A stretch of 64,000 bases of DNA, from contig NZ_FNAD01000008.1 of the NCBI RefSeq assembly GCF_900101745.1, forward strand, positions 124,001 to 188,000. Reading direction: 5' to 3'. The stretch comes from Glycomyces harbinensis. Its GTDB lineage: Bacteria; Actinomycetota; Actinomycetes; Mycobacteriales; Micromonosporaceae. The notes under the pieces were generated by a model that saw nothing but the letters and a program-made list of their open reading frames with translations, was not told the DNA's origin and searched no databases. Below, in pieces: positions 33,783-42,427 of the stretch; the first letter of the stretch is position 1, and each line of letters starts with the position of its first letter. The translations under genes and the position numbers were made by a program.

Positions 33783-34313
33783 ATGACCGTTTCACCGAAT
33801 GGCATCGCCCGGCTCGAAGCGATCTTCGCCGGCATGTCGCCGCCGCAACGGCTCGCCATTGCGGCAGAGCAGCTGCAATGGACGGTGGCGAACTTCGCGA
33901 CCCCCATCGCCGACAGCACCGTCCTCGACCTCGTCACCCGCGCTGCTGCCGCAGTTCAAACAGCGGTTCGCAACTCGCTGCCGATCGCCCCGACTGATTC
34001 CGCACTCCTAGAGGCCTTCGACGAACCCATCCAGGACTCGGAGGAGCCCGGAGCCTCCGACCTGCTCATGAGTTACTACCTCTGCTTCGATGAAGTCGGA
34101 CCCGAGCTCACTCCGCAGCGGGTCGTCGTGATCTTCGACCACTGCTATCAGGCCGACTACACTCGCTATTCCGAGCCCGGACTCGCTGTCGGCGACACAG
34201 ACCCGACACCGAGGGAGCAGGCGATCCTCGACTTCCAGCGTGCACTCGTCAACCGGTACACGGGTAGCGGCTCCTCGGAGTCCGGCAATCACGACCCCGC
34301 TCGCCCGCGATGA
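33783..34313 (+). CDS. Immunity-associated helical protein, copy 2, with read-through tail
   Basis: 176 residues from ATG 33783. Paralogue of 32672 (LAIAAEQLQWTVANFATPIAD; YYLCFDEVGPEL; FDHCYQADYTRYSEPGLAVGD). At the point where copy 1 stops (ACACGGGTTAGCGG), copy 2 has lost one T (ACACGGGTAGCGG), so the stop disappears and translation runs 14 residues further (SGSSESGNHDPARPR). The new stop overlaps the next gene by 4 bases. Confidence 0.78.
   Translation: MTVSPNGIARLEAIFAGMSPPQRLAIAAEQLQWTVANFATPIADSTVLDLVTRAAAAVQTAVRNSLPIAPTDSALLEAFDEPIQDSEEPGASDLLMSYYLCFDEVGPELTPQRVVVIFDHCYQADYTRYSEPGLAVGDTDPTPREQAILDFQRALVNRYTGSGSSESGNHDPARPR
34209..34303 (+). repeat. Direct repeat, copy 2 (immunity-unit duplication)
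   Basis: Second copy of the 33101-33196 segment, one base shorter because of the missing T at the former stop codon. Confidence 0.75.
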
Positions 34314-34855
34314 ACGCCTCCGAATCCTGGCTGGCACTGCTCGGAGCGGCAATCGGCACCAATGCCCGGCTGCTCGAGCTGGAGCCGAACATCCACTCGT
34401 CCACGCTGCCCCGGGTCGAGAACACCGAAGAGGGGCTTCGCGCATTTGAGGCTGAGTTCGACGAGCGGCTTCCTCCGGGGTACCGCGATTTCCTGCTGTT
34501 CGCCGACGGCTGGGAGGCGTTCTACTTCGGGATGGGCATTTTCGGCATCCCCGAGCTGCGCGGCGGCGGCAACTGGAGTCCGGCGCAGGAGCTGTTGCGG
34601 ACATATGACGATGAAGAGGTGCTGGAGACCATCGGCATCGATCCGAGAGATGTCATACCGATCGCGGCGGGTCAGCGACTCAACCTCATCGTCGTTTATC
34701 GGTCCGGCACCGCCACTCCGGGCCGTGTCGTATGGATCGACTCCGGCGAGGAGCTCGCTCGATTCGACGACTTCCAAGAATGCTTCAGACGCATCGTGTC
34801 CATGAAGCAACGGCACCTGGACCGCGTCGACCCGGCCGACTTCGCTGCGCAGTGA
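34310..34855 (+). CDS. SMI1/KNR4 (SUKH) family immunity protein 3
   Basis: 181 residues from ATG 34310, overlapping the previous gene by ATGA. SUKH signature FEAEFDERLPPGYRDFLLFADGWEAFYFGMGIFG and VIPIAAGQRLNLIVVYR. It belongs to a different SUKH branch from the two preceding copies, closer to classical SMI1. It closes the immunity array of cassette 1. Confidence 0.85.
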   Translation: MNASESWLALLGAAIGTNARLLELEPNIHSSTLPRVENTEEGLRAFEAEFDERLPPGYRDFLLFADGWEAFYFGMGIFGIPELRGGGNWSPAQELLRTYDDEEVLETIGIDPRDVIPIAAGQRLNLIVVYRSGTATPGRVVWIDSGEELARFDDFQECFRRIVSMKQRHLDRVDPADFAAQ

Positions 34856-34909
34856 CCTGAGCGCAGATTGTGGGACCCTCCGGCTCGGGGATGCTGGTAG
34901 AACTGGTGG

Positions 34910-36265
34910 ATGCCCACCCCTTCTGAGGCAGCCGATGGTGCTTCGCCTTCACTTGATGACGAGCAGCCTCCGCTCGTAGCGGCCGTGCATCCGCTGAAAT
35001 CGCGGCTGGGCGCCGCCCGGCAGCGGGTCGCACCGAAGCTGCGGTTCATTGCGAGCGGCGACGACGGGCGCTGGCTGCCGTTGCGGTTGTGGTTTCACAT
35101 CGCGCTGTTCTTCGGGCTCGCTGTCGCATCGATGTTCGTTCTGCTGGCGATCTTCCAGGGGGTCTTCTCGCCCTCGCTGAAGGACGAGCTGAAGGTCGAG
35201 GTCATCCGGCTGAGCCTGTTCATCATCGCGGGGATCGGCGGCGTGTTCGCCCTGGTGATCTCCTATCGGCGCCAAGGCCTCAACGAGGCCGCCGAGGTCC
35301 GCGTCGAGCAGGCCGAGGCACGCGAGGACGGCAAGGTCTTCAACGAGCGCTTCAAGAGCGCGGCCGAGCAGTTGTCGTCGGAGCAGGCCGCGAACCGGCT
35401 CGCCGGCGTCTACGCGATGGCGGGTCTGGCCGACGATTGGGACAAGGGCCGCCAGACCTGCATCAGCGTCCTCTGCGCCTACCTGCGGATGCCCTACGAA
35501 CCGCCCGACGAATCGGCGACGGCGGACACCGCCGAGGCCACCCCGGTCGAGCCGGAAGTGCAGAAGGCGCGCCGCCAGGAGCGGCAGGTGCGACACACCA
35601 TCATCAACGTCATCCGGGAGCGGCTTCGATCGGAACCGGTGCGGGGCAAGACCTGGCACGGTCACGACTTCGACTTCACCGAAGCGCATTTCGACGGCGG
35701 CGACCTGTCGGGGATCATGGTCACGGGCGGCGTCATGCGGTTTCGCAACGCAGTGTTCACGGCCGCCGGATTCGCCTTCGCCAATGCGAGGTTCTCACGA
35801 GGCACCGTGGACTTTTACGGAGCGAGGTTCTCCAACGCCTGGCTCGACTTCTCCGAGGCGCAGTTCGTGGGAAGCAGGGTCTTGTTCATGGACGCGACGT
35901 TCGCGGTGGACTGGCTGCGCTTCGAGAACACCACGTTCACCGCCGGCGAAGTCGACTTCACCGGAGCTCGGTTCGAACAAGGCCTGCTCGACTTCAACTG
36001 GGCCGTCTTCTCCGGTGGAGGGATCAACTTCATGTGGGCGACGTTCTCAGGCACCAGAGTCCTCTTCACCGGAGCGGCATTCACCGGCGGCGCGGTCGAC
36101 TTCACCGCAGCGAACGGCTGGGAAACCCTCGCCGGGTTCGTCCCACCGCAAGGGCCGGTAGCATCAGACGGGTTGCATCTCCCCCGTTCCGAGACCGCGC
36201 CGGAACATCCCTCTGCACCGAGAACTGAGTCGAATGGCGAAGAAGAAGCAGAAGAGGAAACCTGA
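34910..36265 (+). CDS. Pentapeptide-repeat membrane protein
   Basis: 451 residues from ATG 34910. Two membrane helices at about 62-82 and 96-118, a cytoplasmic coiled-coil segment (AAEVRVEQAEAREDGKVFNERFKSAAEQLSSEQAANRL) with the conserved LAGVYAMAGLADDW, then pentapeptide-like repeats at about 260-400: DFDFTEAHFDGGDLSG, VDFYGARFSNAWLDFSEAQF, VDFTGARFEQGLLDFNWAVF. This arrangement is common in uncharacterised actinomycete proteins. Start codon lies 54 bases after the immunity array. Confidence 0.82.
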   Translation: MPTPSEAADGASPSLDDEQPPLVAAVHPLKSRLGAARQRVAPKLRFIASGDDGRWLPLRLWFHIALFFGLAVASMFVLLAIFQGVFSPSLKDELKVEVIRLSLFIIAGIGGVFALVISYRRQGLNEAAEVRVEQAEAREDGKVFNERFKSAAEQLSSEQAANRLAGVYAMAGLADDWDKGRQTCISVLCAYLRMPYEPPDESATADTAEATPVEPEVQKARRQERQVRHTIINVIRERLRSEPVRGKTWHGHDFDFTEAHFDGGDLSGIMVTGGVMRFRNAVFTAAGFAFANARFSRGTVDFYGARFSNAWLDFSEAQFVGSRVLFMDATFAVDWLRFENTTFTAGEVDFTGARFEQGLLDFNWAVFSGGGINFMWATFSGTRVLFTGAAFTGGAVDFTAANGWETLAGFVPPQGPVASDGLHLPRSETAPEHPSAPRTESNGEEEAEEET

Positions 36266-36596
36266 TCCCCCGCGTTTCCTCCTGCTCGCGCAGACCGCTT
36301 CCGGCAGTTGGCCCCACCCCGTCGAGGTGAGCCTGCATCCGGCCGGCGCGGACTCCATCGTCGGATTCTCGATCGGCCCACACGCCGCGAACGTAGGCGG
36401 ACGGGTCCCACTCTCCAGCGTGCTCGACGGGACCGGGACCGGGCTGAACCCGAACTTCGCAGAGGAATTCGACGCGGCCGAGCTTCACTGGCTGGTTCCG
36501 TTCCTCGTGCGTCTCCACGCCGGAGAAGACGTGGAAGCCGACATCGAGTCGGCATACCGGGAACGGCACGGCACATGGCCCGCCTCGAGGCCCTAG
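36234..36596 (+). CDS. Small basic-to-acidic hypothetical protein
   Basis: 120 residues from ATG 36234, overlapping the preceding gene by 32 bases in another frame. It starts with a Lys/Arg block (MAKKKQKRKPDPPR) and continues with a compact domain (PVEVSLHPAGADSIVGFSIG; VPFLVRLHAGEDVEADIESAYRERHGTWP). No family recognised. The overlap suggests translational coupling. Confidence 0.68.
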   Translation: MAKKKQKRKPDPPRFLLLAQTASGSWPHPVEVSLHPAGADSIVGFSIGPHAANVGGRVPLSSVLDGTGTGLNPNFAEEFDAAELHWLVPFLVRLHAGEDVEADIESAYRERHGTWPASRP

Positions 36597-36665
36597 GCCC
36601 GAACCGGGTCATTCAGGGCGCCGAAACACTCGAAGACGCCGAACACCGGTCGGGTTCAACCGGGT

Positions 36666-36995
36666 TCACTGGTCGTCCGGGTTGGCGATGAGGGCGAGGG
36701 CCTGGTCGATGATCCAGTCGCACCACTCGTCGCCGTTCCAGTTCCGGTTCCACATCGGCTCGGGCGCAGGATCGTTCGTGAAACGGCAGCACTCACGGGC
36801 GCCAGCGCCGTCGTCCACGTCGATCAGGTATTCCGGCGGACCCGGCGTGTACCGGTGCGGCACCGGTGAGACCTGGTAGAGCGAGAACACCGCCGGACCC
36901 CGGCGAAAATGACCGAGGTGGCCGTCTATGCCGGGTTCGCCGTCCGAACGCAGGTGGTACGGCCCCTCATCGGCAGGGTTCGCGGTCCTAGCCAT
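36666..36995 (-). CDS. Hypothetical protein, 109 residues
   Basis: From ATG 36995. Tyr/Pro/Asp-rich with FSLYQVSPVPHRYTPGPPEYLIDVDD, two adjacent Cys (ARECCRF) and a Trp-rich end (MWNRNWNGDEWCDWIIDQAL). Its first 8 bases overlap the end of the upstream gene at 36988, so both are translated from one mRNA. Small size, overlap and position near an immunity array suggest a toxin-immunity or antitoxin pair, but nothing proves it. Confidence 0.65.
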   Translation of the reverse strand: MARTANPADEGPYHLRSDGEPGIDGHLGHFRRGPAVFSLYQVSPVPHRYTPGPPEYLIDVDDGAGARECCRFTNDPAPEPMWNRNWNGDEWCDWIIDQALALIANPDDQ

Positions 36996-37353
36996 CGCAG
37001 AACCGCCACGACACCGAAGCCGACTCGAGCTGCGTCTGCCCCATGGCGTTCGGACCGGCCGGACCCGGGACGCGGTTGCTGCCGTTGTAGAAGACCCGGA
37101 ACGCCGACTCCTCGACCCAGATCTTCCAGTTCGGCTTGTGCGACCGCCAGAACGGCCCCCAGGTGGCTTTCAGGTCCCCGGAGTTCAGACCGGAGATGAT
37201 CAGCACGATATCCTCGCGCTCGCCGGTGATGACTTGAAACGAGTCGGGCGCATCGGGACTTGAGGCGCGGACCTTGTACTGGCGCAAGTCATCACGGAAG
37301 ACTCCGCGAATCAGGCCCGTATCGGGCTTACCGGGTTGTGTCGCTTCGGGCAT
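36988..37353 (-). CDS. Hypothetical protein, 121 residues
   Basis: ATG 37353 has GGAG upstream; the longer frame to 37611 crosses two hairpins and is rejected. It contains LRQYKVRASSPDAPDSFQVITGEREDIVLIISGLN and WGPFWRSHKPNWKIWVEESAFRVFYN. Alternating beta-rich pattern with many Trp. No family recognised. Overlaps the downstream gene by 8 bases. Confidence 0.65.
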   Translation of the reverse strand: MPEATQPGKPDTGLIRGVFRDDLRQYKVRASSPDAPDSFQVITGEREDIVLIISGLNSGDLKATWGPFWRSHKPNWKIWVEESAFRVFYNGSNRVPGPAGPNAMGQTQLESASVSWRFCDG

Positions 37354-37452
37354 TGCCACCACTCCACTTCGGATTATCGGATTTCCGACAGTGAGAACGC
37401 CAGGAGGTCGAGATTTGTCGTCGGGAGGCCTCGGCCCCCTGGCTGTCCCACC

Positions 37453-37577
37453 GAGTCGAGACCGGTTCGGCCGGTCTCGACATCCTGAATGTAGATACGG
37501 TGCAAGCCTTTGACCAGTAGGTTCGCTCGCCGTGTTGACCATGACGGCCGAACCGTGCCGGTAAAACCGGCACGGTT
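37453..37577. other. Two perfect hairpins in a divergent intergenic region
   Basis: GTCGAGACCGG-TTCGG-CCGGTCTCGAC (37453-37479) and AACCGTGCCGGT-AAA-ACCGGCACGGTT (37551-37577) lie in the 333-base gap 37354-37686 between divergent genes, where ordinary terminators are not expected. They could be attenuators, operators or remnants of an insertion. Confidence 0.55.
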
Positions 37578-37686
37578 CAAGCGTCATTGATTGGCCGTGA
37601 CGGAAAAGCATTGGTGTTTGCTTCGTCGCAACGCAATGTCATCATGGGAGGCCGAATAGTCACTACTCCCACTTTGGAGGCCTTCG

Positions 37687-38526
37687 ATGGCGCAATCCCA
37701 GCTCGCCAAGTGGTTCTCAGGTCGCACCGCCTGGATCGGTCGCCAGCGCATCAAGTACACCCAGACCGAGGCGGGCCGGTTCCTCGGCAAGCAGTACGAG
37801 GCTTACTCCAATCTGGAGAAAGGCAAAGTCTTTCCCTCCGTGGGCGACTGCTATGCGCTCGCCGACCTCTACTCACTCAGCGAGGAGGTGAAGAAGTACC
37901 TCGTCGACATCGCGCGCAGCGGAGCCGAGCAGAACTTCCCGACCGACCGGCGCTTCAACGCCCTCTGCCTCCAGATGGCCGAACGATTCTACGGCGCGAT
38001 CTTCAAGTGGGACCCGCTGTTCATTCCGGGCATCGCGCAGACCCGCGCCTACCACTTCAACATCCTGCGCGAGGCTGAAGGCTCCACCGACGAACAGCTC
38101 AATCGCGGCTGGTCGTTCAAGATCGAGCGCATCCGGGCCCTGCTCGCCCGCACCGACAATCCGAGGGTGGTCCTCCTCATCAGCGAGACCGCGCTCCTGA
38201 ATCTGCGGTTCCTCAGCCCGGCCGACCGCCAGGAGCAGATCGACCGCTTGCACGAACTCGAAGCCCTACCCAATTGGGAGATCAGGATCGTTTCAGCACT
38301 CCATCCCGAGGCTGGTGGCGCTTTCGAAATCTACAGCGCGGGCAAGGCTCAGTTCGGCGGGCCCACCTTCGCTTACACGGAGGTCTGGGACAACAGCTGG
38401 TGCATCGAGGACCCCACACGAATCGAACGTTACGATGAGCTCTGGCAGATCCTGCTGACTAAATCGATCATGCTGAAGGAGTACCTCGATGACCGACGTG
38501 ACGGCTTGGCGCAAGAGCACTCGTAG
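37687..38526 (+). CDS. DUF5753 (Scr1-type) helix-turn-helix regulator
   Basis: 279 residues from ATG 37687 with TTGGAGG upstream. An atypical XRE-like helix-turn-helix occupies residues 10-65 (TQTEAGRFLGKQYEAYSNLEKGKVFPSVGDCYALADLY). The DUF5753 domain follows (FKWDPLFIPGIAQTRAYHFNILREAEGSTDEQ ... PNWEIRIVSALHPEAGGAFEIYSA). It pairs with a DUF397 protein encoded 38 bases inside its 3' end, forming the usual actinomycete regulator/partner module with toxin-antitoxin-like behaviour. Confidence 0.88.
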   Translation: MAQSQLAKWFSGRTAWIGRQRIKYTQTEAGRFLGKQYEAYSNLEKGKVFPSVGDCYALADLYSLSEEVKKYLVDIARSGAEQNFPTDRRFNALCLQMAERFYGAIFKWDPLFIPGIAQTRAYHFNILREAEGSTDEQLNRGWSFKIERIRALLARTDNPRVVLLISETALLNLRFLSPADRQEQIDRLHELEALPNWEIRIVSALHPEAGGAFEIYSAGKAQFGGPTFAYTEVWDNSWCIEDPTRIERYDELWQILLTKSIMLKEYLDDRRDGLAQEHS

Positions 38527-38740
38527 CGGCAGCGACAACAACTCCAGCTGCGTGGAACTTCGTCGGGCTTGGCGCAAGAGCACTCGCAGCGGCGGGGACA
38601 ACAACTCCAACTGCGTCGAGCTTTCCTCCTGCGACCAGTCGGCCGGATTCCATGTCCGGGACTCGAAACTGGGCGACGCTTCGCCCGTGTTCGACCTTGC
38701 CGCAGGTGATCTCACCAGCCTGCTCCGCGCCGCCGGCTAA
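38489..38740 (+). CDS. DUF397 protein with internally duplicated N-terminus
   Basis: 83 residues from ATG 38489, overlapping the DUF5753 gene. The typical DUF397 start AWRKSTRSGSDNNSSCVEL occurs twice, at residues 6-24 and 27-45, with almost identical DNA, then the normal end FHVRDSKLGDASPVFDLAAGDLTSLLRAA. Family members are about 60 residues, so an in-frame duplication added about 20. The partner of the DUF5753 protein. Confidence 0.85.
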   Translation: MTDVTAWRKSTRSGSDNNSSCVELRRAWRKSTRSGGDNNSNCVELSSCDQSAGFHVRDSKLGDASPVFDLAAGDLTSLLRAAG

Positions 38741-38886
38741 GGACCCGTTCTCGGACCTTCCCGTTGGAAGCGCTTTGTGCCTCCCCGCTGCGGGTCAGCC
38801 ACCGCACCAAATCAGGAAACCTCTGCCCCTCCAATCCTTCTGGTACCGCCGCTCTTCGGGCAAGCGAGCCATGCCAGGATGGGCCG

Positions 38887-39630
38887 ATGTCTCCTGACCA
38901 CGAGAACTCCTCCGCGCTTGCCGACCAGACACCGACCGGCGACTACGACGGGTTCGCCGAGGCGTACGCCGCCGAGACCGAATCCAGTCTCCTCAACGGC
39001 TACTACGCACGGCCCGCGATTGTCGATCTGGCCGGAGACGTCGCCGGGCGACGGATCCTCGACGTCGGCTGCGGTGCCGGACCCCTCTTCGAGTCGCTCC
39101 GCGAACGGGGCGCCATCGTCACCGGCGTCGACCCCAGCATCAAGATGCTCGAGCTGGCCAGGCGGCGACTCGGCGAGGACGCGGCGCTACAGCAGGCGGA
39201 CCTCAACGATCCCCTGCCGTTCCCCGACGACACGTTCGACGACGCCGTCGCGTGCCTGGTCCTGCACTACCTGGAGGACTGGACGGCGCCGCTCGCCGAG
39301 CTGCGGCGCGTGCTGGTGCCGGGCGGTCGGCTCATCGTGGCCGTCAACCACCCCTGGGTCTACAAGTACACCAACCCGGACAGCGGCAGCTACTTCTCGA
39401 CCCACGAATACGGCTTGGAGTGCAATTTCAGCGGCCAGAACGTCCTGCTGTCGCAATGGCACCGGCCACTGCAAGCAGTCACCGGCGCGTTCATCGAAGC
39501 CGGGTTCCGGATCTCGGTCATCAGCGAGCCGCCTCCGGCACCCGAGGCCCACAAGCTGTTCCCCGAGGATGTCAAGACACCCGACTCGGCGTTCCTGTGC
39601 TTCCTGTTCCTCGTCCTGGAAGCCGCCTGA
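38887..39630 (+). CDS. Class I SAM-dependent methyltransferase
   Basis: 247 residues from ATG 38887. Motif I is RILDVGCGAGPLFESLRERGA, motif II VTGVDPSIKMLELARRRLG, motif III LQQADLNDPLPFPDDTFDDAVACLVLHYLEDW and post-motif VPGGRLIVAVNHPW. Typical of small-molecule methyltransferases (UbiE/ArsM/SmtA-like group); substrate unknown. Own transcription unit. Confidence 0.87.
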   Translation: MSPDHENSSALADQTPTGDYDGFAEAYAAETESSLLNGYYARPAIVDLAGDVAGRRILDVGCGAGPLFESLRERGAIVTGVDPSIKMLELARRRLGEDAALQQADLNDPLPFPDDTFDDAVACLVLHYLEDWTAPLAELRRVLVPGGRLIVAVNHPWVYKYTNPDSGSYFSTHEYGLECNFSGQNVLLSQWHRPLQAVTGAFIEAGFRISVISEPPPAPEAHKLFPEDVKTPDSAFLCFLFLVLEAA

Positions 39631-40940
39631 GTGTCGTTCAGCCGGGTTGAACCCCGCAAATAGCCATGCCAGAACTCGCGCACGAGTAAGCCACCGAACA
39701 GCGGTGAGCCCCAAGGCGGTTCGGCTGAACGGCGCAGTCAGGTTCCTGTCGGTCGTGGTCGTCATGGTGTGTATTCACCTCCTTTCGAGAGTCGGGCGCT
39801 GCACTGGCCGCGCCCCGCTGGGCGCGCTGTGGTTGCCGCACTCGAGCTGTCGCGTGCGGAAGATGGCGATCGGGTCGATTGCCGGTGGGGCATTGTCGTG
39901 GTGTCAGCGCCCGGTGCCCGTGTTCGGGCGTGCGGGTACTGCACCCCAGTGCTGGTAATGCTGGTGGTGCTGGGTGTTGGTCGGGACTGTCGGGGTGCGC
40001 GTGGATCGGGCGCAGATGCCGACCGGTCGTGATCATCGCAGGTGGCGCTTCAGAGGGCCTTTGCCTGCGGTATGTGCCTCGTTGACAGCACCAGCCTGCC
40101 GGCGGTCGGGGTGATCCCGGCCGACAGGGCACCCCCACCCGATCCGGCCACTCTGGGCCGTACTGCTGCGGGGTCCCGATAGCACTCCGAGGGCGACCAC
40201 ACACCAACCCCCAGTTCAATGGAGTAGCAGTGTCGGGGCTCCATACAGAGGAACGACTCTCGGCCAGAGGCTTGGCGTAGTCTGCTTACACCGGCCGCCG
40301 CCTGTATGAATCCCTTACCCTTGTGCGTACCCCAATTCTCTCTCGCACAGACACCACCCGCAACACCCACACGGGTACACACCACTCACATTTCGTAGTC
40401 ACTCCCCTTGTGCCGCAAGCGAACCCGGTCCCACCGGGACCGCTGGCGCGGACGCCGCGCCCCGGCCGCCCCCGGCCCGCCCCGGACACCGGCCCACACC
40501 CCACCCCTTCGTCGCCGCCCGCCCGAACACCAACCCAGACGGTGCCCGAATCAGCGACGCACCCCAACCCACCACCCACCACACCGTCGCCGCCGCCCTT
40601 TAAAAGCCGGGCCCTCCACCGACAACGCCCTGCCAACACCCAGCCAACACCCCGCCAACGCACTCCGCGGCAGCGCAACACGTCCCAGCCTCAGTCCGAC
40701 TTTTTCGAGTCGAGCCCTTGGCGGGCAACGCCACACGCGCCCCGCCAGACCTCCTCGACACGCCCCCGAGCAGGTCGTCTCACTTGCGGCGAACGCGCCG
40801 AAGCGGTACGTAGTGCGCCGATTTGGAGATTTGTTTCGCTGGAGGACTTCCCGGCGAAAGATTTCTTCGATATGGTTCCGTGACGTCAGCTGTAACGCCG
40901 ATCACCCCTCGGTGCGTCACCTTCGAAGGGACACAAGGAC
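39631..40940. other. 1.3-kb gene-poor region with a repeated motif
   Basis: No frame in this stretch has both coding composition and a recognisable product. The part 40430-40640 is C-rich and encodes only Pro/Thr-rich low complexity. CCTTTCGAGAGTCGGGCGCT (from 39781) resembles CCTTTAAAAGCCGGGCCCT (from 40600), about 820 bases apart, in the same orientation. The region could be a decayed mobile segment or an unrecognised non-coding RNA locus. Confidence 0.4.
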
Positions 40941-41876
40941 ATGACCCATCTCTCGTCCGAATCACCCGACACGCATTCCACCGAGTTCAGCCACTCCACC
41001 CACGCCGACGACACCATCCGTTCGACCCATTCCAGGCGCGCGGTCCTGCGCCGCGCCGCCCTCATCACCGGGGCCGTCGGCGCCGCAACGGTTCCGGCGG
41101 TCTTCGCCGTCCAGCAGGCCAGCGCCGCGACCTCGGTCGACATGGAGCTGACCGTAGTCGCCGCGATGGTCGACCCGCCGCGTACGGGCACCGGCATCAC
41201 GCTCACGGCGGGCCCCTCCGTCACCGCCGTCGAAGGCGCGCTCCGGGACAAGGGCTTCCTGGGTGGCTCGCTGGTCGACGGCCACTACGGCACCTCCACC
41301 ATCACCGCGTACTCCGCGTGGCAGAAGTCGTTGGGCTACACCGGGCTCGACGCCAACGGCCTCCCGGGGCCGACCTCGCTCACCAAGCTCGGCGAGGCCG
41401 AGGGCTTCACGGTGACGCGCAAGGTGAGCGTGGGGGCCAACAACGCCAGCTACGGCGGCAAGCGCGTCAACGCCCGCACCCGGGCCATGCTCGTGGCCGC
41501 CGACGCGAAGCTGTCGTGGAGCCTCACCCTCACGCAGGGCTCCTACACGCCCGGCAACCCCGACTCGGCCGGGACGCACGACGGCGGCGGCGTGGTCGAC
41601 ATCGCCGTCGGGTCCATGTCCGCCACGCAGCGCTGGCAGACGGTCAAGGCGCTGCGCGACGTCGGGTTCGCGGCCTGGCTGCGCACCCCCGAGCAGGGGT
41701 TCTCGTACCACATCCACGCGAACGCGGTGGCCGACACCGACATGGCGGGCGTGGCGCAGGCCCAGGTGCACGACTGCTTCTTCGGCAAGAACGGCCTCGC
41801 CAGCCACGCGGCCGACAACACCCCGAGCGCCTACAGGGGCTCCTTCACCTGGTGGGAGAAGTACAACCGCGGTTAG
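40941..41876 (+). CDS. Tat-exported peptidoglycan-binding / M15-like peptidase protein
   Basis: 311 residues from ATG 40941. A twin-arginine signal (SRRAVLRRAALITGAVGAA, residues 31-50) leads to cleavage near QQASA-A. A PG_binding_1 domain follows (TAVEGALRDKGFLGGSLVDGHYGTSTITAYSAWQKSLGY, about 92-150). The C-terminus (SLTLTQGSY..GTHDGGGVVDIAV ... GFSYHIHAN) has the Ser/His/Asp pattern of M15-like D-Ala-D-Ala peptidases: H214 in GTHDGGG and H265 in YHIHA. It probably remodels the cell wall outside the membrane. Confidence 0.83.
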   Translation: MTHLSSESPDTHSTEFSHSTHADDTIRSTHSRRAVLRRAALITGAVGAATVPAVFAVQQASAATSVDMELTVVAAMVDPPRTGTGITLTAGPSVTAVEGALRDKGFLGGSLVDGHYGTSTITAYSAWQKSLGYTGLDANGLPGPTSLTKLGEAEGFTVTRKVSVGANNASYGGKRVNARTRAMLVAADAKLSWSLTLTQGSYTPGNPDSAGTHDGGGVVDIAVGSMSATQRWQTVKALRDVGFAAWLRTPEQGFSYHIHANAVADTDMAGVAQAQVHDCFFGKNGLASHAADNTPSAYRGSFTWWEKYNRG

Positions 41877-41948
41877 CCGCGCGTGACTGCCGCCGACGAT
41901 CTCGGCGGGGACCGCGCCGGCGCGACTACCCGCGCCGGCGAACACGAA

Positions 41949-41976
41949 GGGCGGGCGGGGTGATCCCCGCCCGCCC
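41949..41976. terminator. Bidirectional terminator
   Basis: GGGCGGGCGGGG pairs 12/12 with CCCCGCCCGCCC over a TGAT loop, between the convergent genes that end at 41876 and 41991. Confidence 0.7.
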
Positions 41977-41990
41977 CCGTTCCACCCGTG

Positions 41991-42413
41991 CTAGACGGGT
42001 TCGATGTCGCAGTGGTTGAGGGCCCCGCGGCGCAGGACCTCAAGGGCGCGTTCGGAGGCGATGAGGCTGCCGTTGTCCGAGGCGCCGAAGTCGTCGACCT
42101 GCGGCTTGCCGGTGAGCTGGAGCCAGCGGAAGTCCGGCAGCTCGACCGGGCCCTCGTCCAGTTCCTCGGCCTGCTCGTCGAGGATCGTGTCGACCTCGGC
42201 GAAGCGGTAGCCGGTCAGGCCGGCCTCCTCGATGAGGCCGGCGAGGTGCTCGGTCACGATGAACGCGGGCGTCGATTCCAGGATCTCGTCGCCGAGCCAA
42301 CCCAGGAACCGGTACTGGAGGCGGGTCACCGCGGGCGGCTGCACCGAGTAGTCCATTTCCGTGTCGTCACCGAAGTCGCCCGCGACTTCCGGTTCCAGAA
42401 GGTAGTAGTTCAT
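41991..42413 (-). CDS. Probable immunity protein of toxin cassette 2
   Basis: 140 residues from ATG 42413, starting 14 bases after the nuclease gene. Acidic: MNYYLLEPEVAGDFGDDTEMDYS, LDEQAEELDEGPVELPDFRWLQLTGKPQ. The end ALEVLRRGALNHCDIEPV resembles the C-terminus of Imm-type proteins with a conserved DxEP end. Position and charge make it the antidote to the basic nuclease; binding is unproven. Confidence 0.72.
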   Translation of the reverse strand: MNYYLLEPEVAGDFGDDTEMDYSVQPPAVTRLQYRFLGWLGDEILESTPAFIVTEHLAGLIEEAGLTGYRFAEVDTILDEQAEELDEGPVELPDFRWLQLTGKPQVDDFGASDNGSLIASERALEVLRRGALNHCDIEPV

Positions 42414-42427
42414 GGGCGCATCCTAAC

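Noticed and set aside
29815-37700. Prophage or genomic island with integrase
   Set aside because: AT-richer patches and toxin genes suggest transfer, but no integrase, tRNA attachment site or phage structural gene is present.
40323-40883. Pro/Thr-rich 186-residue plus-strand reading frame
   Set aside because: Low complexity, no ribosome binding site, no recognisable domain; third-position pattern does not fit a gene.
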